Source: Aspidapion aeneum
Lineage: Eukaryota; Arthropoda; Insecta; Coleoptera; Brentidae
Length of the DNA stretch: 64,000 nucleotides
Direction: 5' to 3'
Assembly (NCBI GenBank): GCA_963576565.1
Contig: OY755046.1
Location: 71,355,719 to 71,419,718 of the forward strand
In this document: positions 12,801 to 22,300 of the stretch, in pieces
Layout of the letters: each line of letters opens with the position of its first letter
Numbering within the stretch: the stretch's first letter is position 1
The notes under the pieces: model-generated
Databases searched by the model: none
The model's input: only the letters and a program-made list of their open reading frames with translations
What the model was told of the DNA's origin: nothing
Made by a program: the position numbers and the translations under genes

Positions 12801-15800
12801 CCGTTTGACTGATTTTTAATCTGTATGTTGTTTTAGACTGTTTTAAATGTTTTTTAGTTTTTTATTTTTGTGTGTTCCAGTTTTTCATTTGTTTCAAAGA
12901 TGATTCTTAACTGTCTGTAAGTATTTTTTAGCATATTTTATTTTAAATATTATAATTTAATTATATTTTTTCATTATTCTTACAGACCAGAGCACTTGAT
13001 AATGGTTTTTTAAAAACCGAAACGCATCGTGATTAGACAATAAAATATTTGTGAAGTAAGCAGGACTTTTCGTTTCTTCTCCTTTAACAATAGCATAGTA
13101 TTGTCTAGAAGCTGAATTGCTTCCACATTCACATCGATGGAGTCTATCTTCATGGCTTTTTGCGTACTTTTTTATAGTCTCTGCTACAGTTTCGATTTTT
13201 AGATCTCGATAAAGGTCACTATTTCGAACGTACCAAGGTGCATTCACAATGTTTCTTAATACTTTATTTTGAAATCTCTGTACAACTAGAATGTTACTCT
13301 CTTTAGCACAATCCCATAGTTAAATACCATATGTCCATACTCGTTTCAGTATTTGTTTATAAAGCAGTAACTTATTATGAATTGTTAAATTGGACTTCCT
13401 TCCAATTAGCCAGTTCATTTTTCTATACCTTATCTCAAGTTCTTCTTTTTTTTTCTTAACATGTGCTTTCCAGCGCAATTTTGCATCAAGTGTTATACCG
13501 AGATATTTTGCCTGATTTGAATATGGTACGGGAATGTTGTTAATTGTTATTTGTATGTGATTAATTGTTTCATTTAATTTTATTCGCCACTTTGTGGTCC
13601 AACTGTGAACTTCGGTGACTGCATGAAGTTTTTCTATGCATTTTTCAATAGATTTTTCTACCGTCAATAAACCAGTATCATCTGCAAATGTAGCTAAGTG
13701 ACAATTTTCTGGCTTTGGGATATCGCAAGTGAATAATAAGTATAGATAAGGGCCTAGTACGCTACCCTGAGGTACGCCTGCTTGAATTTCTCTTAAATTT
13801 GAGTATGAGTCTTCCTATTTTACTGTAAAATGTCTATCAGATATGTATGATTCCAAAATATCCGAATATTGTTTTGGCAGAAACCGTTTTAGTTTAAAAG
13901 TAAGGCCTTCATGCCACACTTTGTCAAATGCTTGTGCTACATCTAGAAAAACGGCAGAACAAACTTTTCCCTCTTCTAGTGCTTTTTCTATTATATTAGT
14001 AATTCATGTACTTGATCTATCGTGGAATGCTTGTCTCGAAAATCAAATTGATGAGATGGAATAATTTCTTGTCTTTCTATGATGGGTTTTATTCTTTTAA
14101 GCAATAATTTCTCATAGAGCTTGGATATAATTGGCAGCAAAGATATTGGCCTGTAAGATGACACGTCATGGAGTGGTTTTCCCGGTTTTGGGATCATGAT
14201 AACTTCTGCAACTCTCCACAGTTTAGGTACATACCTAAGCCTAAAGGACGCATTAATTAGGTTGCATAGTTTTACGATAGCTTTTCTGGGTTTTAAGACT
14301 AGTCGCAGTTGGATACAAAATTACCCAATAACCTGATCCATGAAAATACAAAACTGTATAATTTCGTAAGTGCACTTTGGGCATCAAAACTAAAAGTTGA
14401 AGCATGTCGTACATTATAGGTATACCTATCAATTTTGTACATGGCGTGTGTGATATTAAACGAAAGGTAATTGAGTCTGCAGTTAAACAAAATACATTTT
14501 AATTTATTTAAAAAAAAGGGTGGGGGTATATTTTAAAAATTAGAGTTTAAGTGAAAATATGGCGTGTGTGATATCAAACGAAAGGTAATTCAGTCCGGAG
14601 TTTAACAAAATACATTTTAGTTTTTGTTTTTTAGCTCACACATATACTATACTATAGTAGTGTGAGCTATGGTGATCCTAATTTTTTCATGAAAAAAAAG
14701 TTGCTCCGATTTTAAAAATTTTTATATATCTTTGCGTTTCAGATGATTTTGAAACTTTTTTGTTGCGCCGTCTGTCTGTCTGTCTGTATGTCTGTCTGTA
14801 ACGACCAACGCGCATAACTCAAAAACCGCTTTTCCGATTTTAATGAAATTTGGTACCTAGGCTGGGTCTTGGGTCGAGATGGTCCCATTTAAAAATGAAC
14901 AAAATCCACTGAACACAAACCAAATAAAAGGGTGGGGGTAGATTTCAAAAATTAGAGTTTATGTGAAAATATGGCGTGTGTGATATCAAACGAAAGGTAA
15001 TTCAGTCCGGAGTTTAACAAAATACATTTTAGTTTTTGTTTTTTTTAAGGGTGGGGGTAGATTTCAAAAATTTGAGTTTAAGTCAAAACATGGCTTGTGT
15101 GGTATCAAACAAAAGGTAATTTAGTCTGGAGTTGAATAAAATATATTTCAGTTTTTAGTTATATTAGCTCACCCGTACACTATAACTATAGTACCTAGTG
15201 TGAGCTTAGGGGCCCATATATTGGCAGAGTATTTTCTGTTATTGTTGAGAAGGTTCAAGATTCCCAAGGCTTCCACTATTTTATTTTCCAGGTATGCATC
15301 CAGCCGAATTTGTAAACCACATGCGAAACAAAGGAGAACTAATCATGGGGATCGGACATCGTGTCAAGTCGATCAACAACCCCGACAAGCGGGTGGAAAT
15401 TATCAAAGAATACGTCCTGGCCAACTTCCCCGCCACTCCCATCCTCAACTACGCCTTGGAGGTGGAGAAAGTTACCACTAGCAAGAAGCCCAACTTGATT
15501 TTAAACGTCGATGGTGAGTAAAACATCTCTCTATCTCTGTCTCTCTCTTCAAGACTTCAATTTCAATTTCAATTTATTAATTCCTGTTTTGATTACATAG
15601 TAATATAAGTTCGTCACTTAAATATTTAAAAAAAAAATACAATTTATTGTTAAAATACTAGCATATATACACACACATACCTATACTAGAGTATGCTAGA
15701 AAGCCTAAAACCAATTTTTGACACAACAAGACACAATATTGTCGGGTACGATTTTATTTTAAATCGAACCCTTAAACGAGGGTACCGTAGTAGATCTCTT

Positions 15801-16549
15801 ATGTGAATAAAATAAATATGAAACAGTTTTAAAAACGTTACAAACTTTAACGAATACAAAATAAAACTCTGTTACAATTTACAAATTGTTACAAGACTTT
15901 TCCTATGACCTATAAAACGAACAAGACCCAAAATATTAAAATAAAACTTTAACTTACCAAAATAACAAACTTCAAAATATTCTTTAAATATAAAAATCTT
16001 ATGTTTCTTTACTGACAATTAATTTTAGAGGTTTTTAGTTAAGTTCAACAAAACTTGAATGTGTCTACCGACTTGTCTCCTCCAAGTTTGGGTTTTTATA
16101 AAGGGTAGGTTGGACCTAAATAATCCATTATCCCCTCTTTGAAGAGCTTCGAGGAACCAAGTCAGTGGCGTTGCTGATAATCCTAAAATTTACTTTACAT
16201 TTTAGCTAATGAGCTAAACAAGTAAACCTAAACAAAAACAGAGATAAAATACATTTTATAGACAACATTTTCTTATCACACAGTATTTCCATGTCCAATC
16301 ACTTTAAAGGGAAAACCCTCTCGCTACTTGCTGTATCCCCACGCTTAACCATTACGACTCCCACTCTAGACTTTTCAATAGTTTTTCTCGCATTAACCAG
16401 CTGCTGTGTGGTAGGCGGCCACCAAATGTTTTTCATTTTGGAGGGAGGCGGAACCACTTTCTTATCTCATCAGAACCATAATTGTGTTTGTCGCTTTTCC
16501 AAGATGGTTTCGTACAGTGGCACAGTCAGGGGTTATTTGCATTCCTGAC

Positions 16550-16621
<72 letters not shown>

Positions 16622-18975
16622 TTCACAACGTTCTACGTCTTCCGATACCCAATCTCCACTCGTTTCGGTTTGCCTATAATTCATCATCTAGGCCTCTTAT
16701 TCTTATTTCACTGTCTATTCCTTCTCTCCAGCTTCTCCTTGGCCGTCCTCGTTTTCTTCGGCCAGTTGGTTTCCATTGTAGTATTTGTTTAGGTAGTCTT
16801 TCATCATTCATTCTTTGTACATGTCCGTACCACACCAGTTGTTTTGTTCTTATATCATCCACTAAAGTACGTTCACCCACTGTCATAATTTCTCTTATTC
16901 TTTGATTTGTAACTCTTTCTCTTTTTGATTTCCCTGCTGCTCTTCTCCAGTAGTCCATCTTCGTAGCGGAAAGCATTTTTTCTGTTCTATCCTTGATTGG
17001 CCATACTTCTGAGCCGTATGTAATAATACTTTTTACAATGGTGTTATATATAAGCTTTTTGTTATGTTTTGATATACTTTGGTCCCAAATTATTCCATTT
17101 AATAAAGTTATTGCTTTTCTTCCTTGCACGTTTCGATCTTTTATAGCTTTGTCTAGTGTTCCATCAGCTGTAATTTTTAGACCTAAATATTTATACTCAT
17201 CACAGGACTGAATTCGCTGCCCGGTATTTAAGATTAGATCCTGTTTCATTCCACCTATACACATATACTCTGTCTTATTGAGATTAACCTCTACTCCCCA
17301 CTTATTGTACTCTTCTATTAGTTTTCGTGTCATATATTCGAGGTCGTCATAATCCTGAGCCACTACTATCTGATCATCGGCGAAACATAAAGTATACAAG
17401 GTGGTTTCGTCCAACGGAATTCTCATGTTTTGGCATTTTCTCTTCCATACTTTAAGGACTTGTTCCAAGTATATCTTGAAGAGCGTAGGCGAGATACAGC
17501 AACCTTGTTTAAGACCTTTATTTACTTGAAAGCCTTTGGTTAGTTTTGCACAATATTCAGTTTCTTAATTTAACAGGTCATTACAATCACATAGTAGTTA
17601 AAATCACATAGTAAATCACATTATACAAATCTTCAGTTTATATCAACTGTAAGCACAGCTATATCCATATGTACCTAATTTATTTGAATAGTCTAAGAAT
17701 TCATTTATGGAATAAAATGGATGCTGAGTGAAAAATTGCTTTATTCTCCCCTTGAACCTCCCGTAGACCTCTAACCCCCTCACCTCACCAGGCACTGCAT
17801 TGTAAATTTGAACACACATATAGTAAGCACTATCCTCATACAATTTTCTTTAGAGGGTAGCGATTTCTTTTTCGAAAATAAGTTTAACAAACGTAAAATT
17901 TAGTACCTGTGAATTTAAAAATTAAACAAGTTTCGTTGCTAATCGGGTATTTCTGGTACTCCGATCTATTTCCCATAGATGGCGTAAAACAAATAAAGAT
18001 TCCCATTATAGTAGAGTTGAAAGTTTCTCTTTATATTTATAGCATTAGCCAAGGCCAACACAAAAATAGAGGCCACGACCCTGAAAAAATCAGCTGTTCT
18101 CCCGGGGCTGAATTTTACATTGGGTCTTATGGGAGGTCATATGTTTTTTGATGATATTTTCAAAATGGCACTACAGATTTCCGAAAAATTTCAGTGAAAT
18201 ATGCTCAGACACCATCCCGATATTCCACCAAAGGGTTGTAAGGAAGCAACATGATTAAAAGGTTAAAATCTTCAAGATTTAGCATTCCTTATTTTGAATT
18301 CAAATTACCCGCCATGTACGACATGCCAACTGTTATATTTGACATGTATTTGACTTTGTCATATGTGATTGTCACATTCGCTTCTGCTTTAAACTTAATT
18401 TTTGTGAGCTTATGAAGCGGCTATGAAAAATTAGGGCTAACTATACATTTAAAAAAAATTGTTCTGCCAGAATAAAGTAAAAACAATCTCAAAAACGGCT
18501 TTATTTTTAAAAAAATCAAATATCCATGAACCATCATTTCAACTTCAATATTTTAAAGACAATCAGCTGTGTCGTAACGTGACCATCAAAAAAAAATCAG
18601 CCCCGGATGTGACGTCAACAAAGTGGAGGATCGTGGCCCGTCCATTTTGATAGACCTGCATTAGCCTTGTGTGTTTCGTAGTTCACCCTACTTCTAATAG
18701 ATGGCGTAAACTAAATACAGATTCCTGTTATCTTTGTTTTTGTTTCAGGTGTGATTGCATGCGCATTTATCGACATGCTGAGAAACTGCGGTTGTTTTAC
18801 CTGCGAAGAATCGCAAGAATACGTTCAAATGGGTGCGATTAACTCCCTCTTTGTGCTGGGCAGAACCATTGGGTTCGTCGGGCACTACATGGACCAAAAG
18901 AGACTCAAACAGGGACTCTACAGGCACCCTTGGGATGATATTTCGTACGTCCTTCCTGAACAATACAATTGTTAA
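634..18975 (+). CDS. ACLY: ATP-citrate synthase (ATP-citrate lyase), 3' part of gene, 8 exons
   Basis: The enzyme makes cytosolic acetyl-CoA and oxaloacetate from citrate, CoA and ATP, feeding lipid synthesis and protein acetylation. Exons 634-896, 1670-1915, 4580-4723, 5408-5593, 8554-8703, 11394-11534, 15292-15513 and 18749-18975 join in frame to give about 525 residues and a TAA. Family hallmarks are obvious: GPATVGG, GGDRYPG, the phospho-histidine motif FGHAG, then the citrate-synthase-homology domain with the SGAHN and GIGHR histidines and the aspartate of LNVDG, ending [12 protein letters not shown]. The vertebrate enzyme has about 1100 residues, so the N-terminal ATP-grasp and CoA-binding half lies left of the window. 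All seven introns inside are phase 1 and split a glycine codon G|GT. Introns are up to 3.8 kb and packed with transposons. No frame break is seen, so the gene should be functional. In Drosophila the gene is called ATPCL. Confidence 0.97.
1393..1579. repeat. Near-perfect hairpin, ~87-base arms and ~13-base loop
   Basis: The left arm from tataggtaaatttagtggg is repeated in reverse complement ending at 1579, with one or two mismatches. The loop is about gaatgatgaagac. The arm contains gaaacgttaccgatg next to a gatgaag motif, which resembles the hammerhead-bearing ends of Penelope-like elements. It lies in the intron between the first two ACLY exons of the window. Confidence 0.85.
1670..1915 (+). 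CDS. ACLY: ACLY exon with citrate-binding loop
   Basis: The acceptor is ctag at 1666-1669 and the donor GTAAG starts at 1916. The exon is 246 bases, phase 1 to phase 1. It encodes [17 protein letters not shown], the [15 protein letters not shown] loop and [10 protein letters not shown], all conserved in the citryl-CoA synthetase module. Confidence 0.97.
1925..2280 (-). mobile_element. LINE 3' fragment (RTE-like family B)
   Basis: On the minus strand this encodes the C-terminal tail of an RTE-like reverse transcriptase: an [24 protein letters not shown] segment with in-frame stops. The same sequence occurs on the plus strand at 39933-40230, so both belong to one family. The element's 3' end faces low coordinates and ends in a short att-repeat tail. 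Severely 5'-truncated and dead. Confidence 0.75.
2421..2772. repeat. Tandem duplication of a ~276-bp unit (second copy interrupted)
   Basis: Unit one (2421-2696) begins gttactcttaccggctgag. The same unit restarts at 2697, runs to 2772, and resumes at 3980-4175 after a hAT insertion. Both copies contain caccagtaa/taccggactggaagag-type segments and end with the same caatactgcaaatccgtaa-type sequence. No coding potential. Confidence 0.8.
2773..3971. mobile_element. hAT-superfamily DNA transposon, internally deleted
   Basis: The ends are cattggcgtagctag and ctagctacgccaatg, flanked on both sides by the 8-bp duplication gcttaaac (2765-2772 and 3972-3979). The 1199-bp element keeps only the end of its transposase on the minus strand. 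Long G and C runs (3925-3958) lie just inside the right end. It is inserted in the second copy of a tandem repeat, so it is younger than that duplication. Confidence 0.93.
2983..3297 (-). pseudogene. hAT transposase C-terminal dimerisation domain fragment
   Basis: The 104-residue reading frame contains [20 protein letters not shown] followed by [18 protein letters not shown] and [15 protein letters not shown]. This is the hAT C-terminal dimerisation signature of ZBED/ZMYM-like transposases, which have roughly 600-800 residues when complete. The catalytic core and zinc finger are missing, so no active enzyme is encoded. It lies inside the element at 2773-3971. Confidence 0.92.
4580..4723 (+). 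CDS. ACLY: ACLY exon with catalytic phospho-histidine
   Basis: The acceptor is gtttgacag and the donor is GTAAGTT. The exon is 144 bases, phase 1-1. It encodes [20 protein letters not shown]. The His codon at 4621-4623 in FGHAG corresponds to the residue phosphorylated by ATP (His760 in the human enzyme). Confidence 0.97.
   Translation, partial: VLAQRCLHQTSSSATQAHLPILKWRPQLPKTKPWLMLGRMCPNLLTH
4781..5306. mobile_element. Foldback MITE, family F1 (9-10 bp target duplication)
   Basis: The element is flanked by taagcaatag at 4771-4780 and 5307-5316. It starts with acccgtgaatttaaaaatca and ends with the reverse complement of its first ~130 bases, including cgtgggtagct and caagctacccacgg. It has no ORF. 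The duplication length and long terminal inverted repeats fit a non-autonomous Mutator-like element, but this is inference. Related copies lie at 33435-34800 and 47146-47808. Confidence 0.85.
5408..5593 (+). CDS. ACLY: ACLY exon linking the synthetase and lyase halves
   Basis: The acceptor is ttttgacag. The donor is GTTAGA at 5594, weaker than consensus. The exon is 186 bases, phase 1-1. It encodes the [14 protein letters not shown] linker and the nearly invariant block [20 protein letters not shown]. Confidence 0.97.
5671..7566. mobile_element. Non-autonomous hAT-like element, 1.9 kb
   Basis: It is flanked by ccaccaga (8 bp) at 5663-5670 and 7567-7574. The ends are cggtgttgctaac and gttggcaacactg, related to the CAGTGTTGCC ends of the element at 27703. 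Subterminal ctacggattt motifs repeat in both orientations. No transposase-like ORF is visible. An internal inverted pair around taaagagaagtagtagccc (6040) and cttcttctcttta (7151) suggests a second element nested inside. Confidence 0.85.
7607..8433. mobile_element. Non-autonomous element with CAGGGCTCTCA ends
   Basis: The inverted ends cagggctctca and tgagagccctg are flanked by aactga on both sides (6 bp, 7601-7606 and 8434-8439). The CAGGG-type ends resemble hAT elements but the duplication is shorter than the usual 8 bp. It holds a nested palindromic MITE at 7731-8013. The right half is shared with 225-543. It ends 120 bases before an ACLY exon. Confidence 0.75.
7731..8013. mobile_element. 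Palindromic MITE nested in the 7607-8433 element
   Basis: Both ends carry agttattggaa followed by aaggcacgga in opposite orientation. The internal halves also pair: gcattgtaagatgctt and aagcatcttacaatg. It folds back over nearly its whole 283 bases and has no ORF. Confidence 0.8.
8554..8703 (+). CDS. ACLY: ACLY exon, start of citrate-synthase-homology domain
   Basis: The acceptor is tttccag and the donor GTAAAA begins at 8704. The exon is 150 bases, phase 1-1. It encodes [18 protein letters not shown], then [12 protein letters not shown] and the invariant [12 protein letters not shown]. The SGAHN motif is completed by the next exon. Confidence 0.97.
8884..10382 (-). mobile_element. 5'-truncated LINE (RTE-like family A) with target duplication
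   Basis: The 3' end, at low coordinates, finishes in a (TA)n tail at 8884-8901. The insertion is bounded by the 16-bp repeat tttggtatgataacta at 8868-8883 and 10383-10398. It encodes the reverse transcriptase and C-terminal region of a non-LTR retrotransposon in ACLY intron sequence. The 5' half, including any endonuclease, is absent. Confidence 0.92.
9318..10379 (-). pseudogene. LINE reverse transcriptase (RTE-like family A), partial
   Basis: A 353-residue frame contains the RT blocks in order: [45 protein letters not shown] and the catalytic FADDQ motif. The C-terminal part ([25 protein letters not shown] type) continues below 9318 in a shifted frame. Four other copies of the family occur in the window, at 16556, 40628, 43190 and 45302. 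Confidence 0.93.
10400..11390. other. ACLY intron sequence, nothing recognised
   Basis: This A/T-rich intron stretch before the exon at 11394 shows no repeat pair, ORF or RNA gene that I can support. Confidence 0.5.
11394..11534 (+). CDS. ACLY: ACLY exon, CoA/citrate-binding segment
   Basis: The acceptor is tttttcag and the donor is GTAAGG. The exon is 141 bases, phase 1-1. It encodes [20 protein letters not shown] and [17 protein letters not shown]. The histidine of SGAHN is one of the lyase active-site residues. The exon is too small for a long ORF but splice sites and homology are clear. Confidence 0.96.
11811..14300 (-). mobile_element. Jockey-like LINE, 5'-truncated, split by a Penelope-like insertion
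   Basis: Read on the minus strand, 14292 to 13101 encodes fragments of a Jockey-type RT ([20 protein letters not shown] block and others) with frameshifts. The 3' untranslated part (12059-11821) ends in a poly(A) tail seen as a T run at 11811-11820. A 10-bp repeat agtcgcagtt flanks the insertion (11803 and 14301). The plus-strand copy at 43458-45300 matches it closely. An element at 12070-13090 interrupts it. Confidence 0.88.
12070..13090. mobile_element. Penelope-like element remnant with inverted terminal arms
   Basis: It is flanked by the 10-bp duplication tagcatagta (12060-12069 and 13091-13100). Arms of about 313 and 326 bases (12109-12421 and 12765-13090) are near-perfect inverted copies, and a 39-base unpaired extension sits at the left end, as is known for Penelope-like pseudo-LTRs. 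The core frame at 12424 contains [17 protein letters not shown], similar to the region preceding GIY-YIG in these elements. No RT remains. Confidence 0.75.
14433..15206. repeat. Satellite-like ~118-bp repeats bracketed by AGCTCAC palindromes
   Basis: Units containing atggcgtgtgtgatatcaaa and ggtaattcagtccggag recur near 14441, 14559, 14969 and 15090. Short palindromes of the form agctcac...gtgagct lie at 14633-14668 and 15166-15206. Between them is a run of tctgtctg (14770-14800) followed by cgcataactcaaaaaccgc. The unit is non-coding. Confidence 0.75.
15292..15513 (+). CDS. ACLY: ACLY exon with lyase active-site residues
   Basis: The acceptor is tattttccag and the donor is GTGAGTA. The exon is 222 bases, phase 1-1. 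It encodes [16 protein letters not shown], the [16 protein letters not shown] block with an active-site histidine, and [11 protein letters not shown] with the catalytic aspartate. Confidence 0.97.
15514..16547. other. ACLY intron sequence, nothing recognised
   Basis: The last ACLY intron starts here. It shows short tct and caatttca runs near the donor and otherwise ordinary A/T-rich sequence. I see no supported gene or repeat boundary before the (TA)n tail at 16556. Confidence 0.5.
16556..17549 (-). mobile_element. LINE (RTE-like family A), 5'-truncated
   Basis: The 3' end carries a (TA)n tail of about 60 bases at 16556-16617. The 8-bp repeat acaatatt flanks the insertion (16548-16555 and 17550-17557). 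The 264-residue frame at 16674-17468 contains [20 protein letters not shown] and [17 protein letters not shown], almost identical to the copy at 8884-10382. Confidence 0.92.
17640..17860 (-). pseudogene. LINE C-terminal ORF fragment (CR1/Jockey type)
   Basis: A 66-residue frame contains [20 protein letters not shown] and [14 protein letters not shown]. This matches the usual end of CR1/Jockey-type LINE ORFs, where a phrase of the kind LP..IR....FK..LK..L..FYS..EF occurs. Nothing upstream of it is recognisable. Confidence 0.7.
17950..18748. other. ACLY intron sequence, nothing recognised
   Basis: It begins after a ~60-base fragment of foldback family F1 (17890-17949, with gtgaatttaaaaattaaaca). 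The phrase agatggcgtaaa occurs twice, at about 17977 and 18699. I see no gene. Confidence 0.5.
18749..18975 (+). CDS. ACLY: ACLY terminal coding exon
   Basis: The acceptor is tttgtttcag. The exon starts in phase 1 and ends with TAA at 18973-18975. It encodes [20 protein letters not shown], then [18 protein letters not shown] and the conserved end [16 protein letters not shown]. Confidence 0.97.
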
Positions 18976-19246
18976 CTAACTAGATTTCAAATCAGAGAGT
19001 GCGTTTTTTTGTGTATATTGAGGTGATAGCTGAGCCACAGCTGTGCTTTTTGTTTACCTGTCCTTTAAATGGACATTTATCGCCGCCAAGGACATCTAAT
19101 TTTAATTTTTGAAGCTGGTAGAAAAAAAAAAGTTATGCTGTGGTAAGTTCTTTGATGTTCAGGTCTGGGTTGAGGCTCTTGATATATTTTGACAGTTGTT
19201 TTATACCAGACATGGGCAACTCTTTTTGACAGAAAATTTAGTTTTA

Positions 19247-19252
19247 AATAAA
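19247..19252 (+). terminator. Candidate ACLY polyadenylation signal
   Basis: AATAAA lies 272 bases after the ACLY stop. Further AATAAA copies occur at 19342-19354, just before the tandem array begins. Which one is used cannot be told from the sequence. Confidence 0.5.
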
Positions 19253-19399
19253 TTGGTATTTGCAGGTTGGTTTATTACATATCAATAATTTGTTGGCAAA
19301 ATTTGAAGTTTAGTCATTAACCAATATTAGCAAGGACTGTAAATAAATAAATAATAAAAGTGTGTGTTAGGCAGGTTTGTTTAAGTAAATGATCTAGAT

Positions 19400-22300
19400 A
19401 TCATCTTCTACCCACCTCTCTGGGTAAAAACATCCGTCAAGTTTATACAGGGCCTCTAGTTCTGGAATATTACTCGGCTTAACAACGAAAATAGCTGCAG
19501 TAGACGAACAAATTAAAATACAGTTATTTTCGCTAATTTTGATTTGAATTCAAAATTGATAAATTTAGAAAAAAACTTCAACTTCAAACCCGCACAACTT
19601 AATAAAGTCGAACTAAAGGCTCTTCATACATGTTGATATAAGTCAAACGTATCAAGAGCCGCCTAGTCAAACAACAACGTGGTATTTGACATTTAAGGTA
19701 TAAAGCACAATGCTGTTAAAAAAAAAACTATTTTCAATGAAGAAAAATTAAAAAAAAAATGTTATTGCTTTAAATATTGTTTAAAAAAAAGTTGTTAATG
19801 TACTGCACATAATAAATGACTTTTAAAAATTTTTGCACCAAAACAAAAAAGCTAGTAATGTGGGGTAAACACCATGTAAAAGTACGCATTTATTTATTGT
19901 TTGTTTTTTTTATTATAATTTTTTTTTGTCCTTAAATAGAATTATTTTTTGTATATGTGGTATTTTTAAATAATGAACTATTAAATTAAATTATAAAGTT
20001 CTAATGCTTTGGTTTTTTTATACAAAAAAAGTTAAGAAAATGACACAGACAAGGAAAGGTATGTCTAGCTTTCTCCTAAACAGAGTTTTACTAGACTTGC
20101 CTACCTCTGGGTAAAAACATCCGTCAAGTTTATACAGGGCCTCTAGTTCTGGAATATTACTTGGCTTAACAACGAAAATAGCTGTAAAAGAACAAATTAA
20201 AATAGAATTCAAAATTGATAAATTTAGAAAAAAAACTTAATTGTAGAAAACCCGCACAACTTATTAAACTCGAACTAAAGGCTCTTGATACCTGTTGATA
20301 TAAGTCAAACGTATCAAGAGCCGCTAAATTAAACAACAACGTGGTATTTGATATGTTTGACATTTAAGGTATAAAGCACAATGCTGTCCAAAAAAAAACT
20401 ATTTTCAATGAAGAAAAATTAAAAAAATTTGCACCAAAACAAAAGAAAGCTAGTTATAGTGAGTAAACACCATGTAAAAGTACGCATTTATTTATTGTTT
20501 GTTTTTTTTTATTATATTTTTTTTTGTCCTTAAATAGAATTATTTTTTGTATATGTAGTCTTTTTAAATAATGAACTATTAAATTAAATTATAAAGTTCT
20601 AATGCTTTGGTTTTTTTTTTATACAAAAAAAGTTAATAAAGAAAATGACACAGACAAGGAAAGGTATGTCTATCTATCTCCTAAACAGAGTTTTACTAGA
20701 CTTGCCCACCTCTGGGTAAAAATATCCGTCAAATTTATACAGGGCTTCTAGTTCTGGGATATTACTCGGCTTAACAACGAAAATAGCTTCAGTAGACGAA
20801 CAAATTAAAATACAGTTATTTTCGCTAATTTTGATTTAGAATTCAAAATTGATAAATTTAGAAAAAAACTTCAACTTCAAACCCGCACAACTTAATAAAG
20901 TCGAACTAAAGGCTCTTCATACATGTTGATACAAGTCAAACGTATCAAGAGCCGCTAAATCAAACAACGTGGTATTTGACATGTTTGACATTTAAGGTAT
21001 AAAGCACAATGCTGTCAAAAAAAAAACTATTTTCAATGAAGAAAAATTAAAAAAAAATGTTATTGCTTTAAATATTGTTAAAAAAAAGTTGTTAATATAC
21101 TGCACATAATAAATGTACTTTAAAAAAATTTGCACCGAAACAAAAAACAACTAGTAATATGGGGTAAACACCATGTAAAAGTACGCATTTATTTATTGTT
21201 TGTTTTTTTTATTGTAATTTTTTTTTGTCCTTAAATAGAATTATTTTTTGTATATGTGGTCTTTTTAAATAATGAACTATTAAATTAAATTATAAAGTTC
21301 TAACGCTTTGGTTTTTTTTATACAAAAAAAGTTAATAAAGAAAATGACACAGACAAGGAAAGGTATGTCTATCTATCTCCTAAACAGAGTTTTACTAGAC
21401 TTGCCCACCTCTGGGTAAAAACATCCGTCAAGTTTATACAGGGCCTCTAGTTCTGGAATATTACTCGGCTTAACAACGAAAATAGCTTCAGTAGACAAAC
21501 AAATTAAAATACAGTTATTTTCGCTAATTTTGATTTAGAATTCAAAATTGATAAATTTAGAAAAAAACATCAACTTCAAACCCGCACAGCTTAATAAAGT
21601 CGAACTAAAGGCTCTTCATACATGATGATATATGTCAAACGTATCAAGAGCCGCCTAGTCAAACAACAACGTGGTATTTGACATTTAAGGTATAAAGCAC
21701 AATGCTGTTCAAAAAAAAACTATTTTCAATGAAGAAAAATTAAAAAAAAAATGTTATTGCTTTAAATATTGTTAAAAAAAGTTGTTGATGTACTGCACAT
21801 AATAAATGTACCTTCAAAAATTTTTGCACCAAAACAAAAAACCTAGTAATGTGGGGTAAACACCATGTAAAAGTACGCATTTATTTATTGTATGTTTTTT
21901 TATTATTTTTTTTTTGTCCTTAAATAGAATTATTTTTTGTATATGTGGTCTTTTTAGATAATGAACTATTAAATTAAATTATAAAGTTCTAACGCTTTGG
22001 TTTTTTTTATACAAAAAAAGTTAATAAAGAAAATGACAGACAAGGAAAGGTATGTCTATCTATCTCCTAAACAGAGTTTTACTAGACTTGCCCACCTCTG
22101 GGTAAAAACATCCGTCAAGTTTATACAGGGCTTCTAGTTCTGGAATATTACTCGGCTTAACAACGAAAATAGCTTCAGTAGAAGAACAAATTAAAATACA
22201 GTTATTTTCGCTAATTTTGATTTAGAATTCAAAATTGATATATTTAGAAAAAAAACTTAATTGTAGAAAACCCGCACAACTTATTAAAGTCGAACTAAAG

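Noticed and set aside
16993..17211. Repeated 72-residue ORFs ([13 protein letters not shown] type at 16993, 41020 and 45409)
   Set aside because: They are antisense to the reverse transcriptase of RTE-like family A and occur wherever that LINE does.
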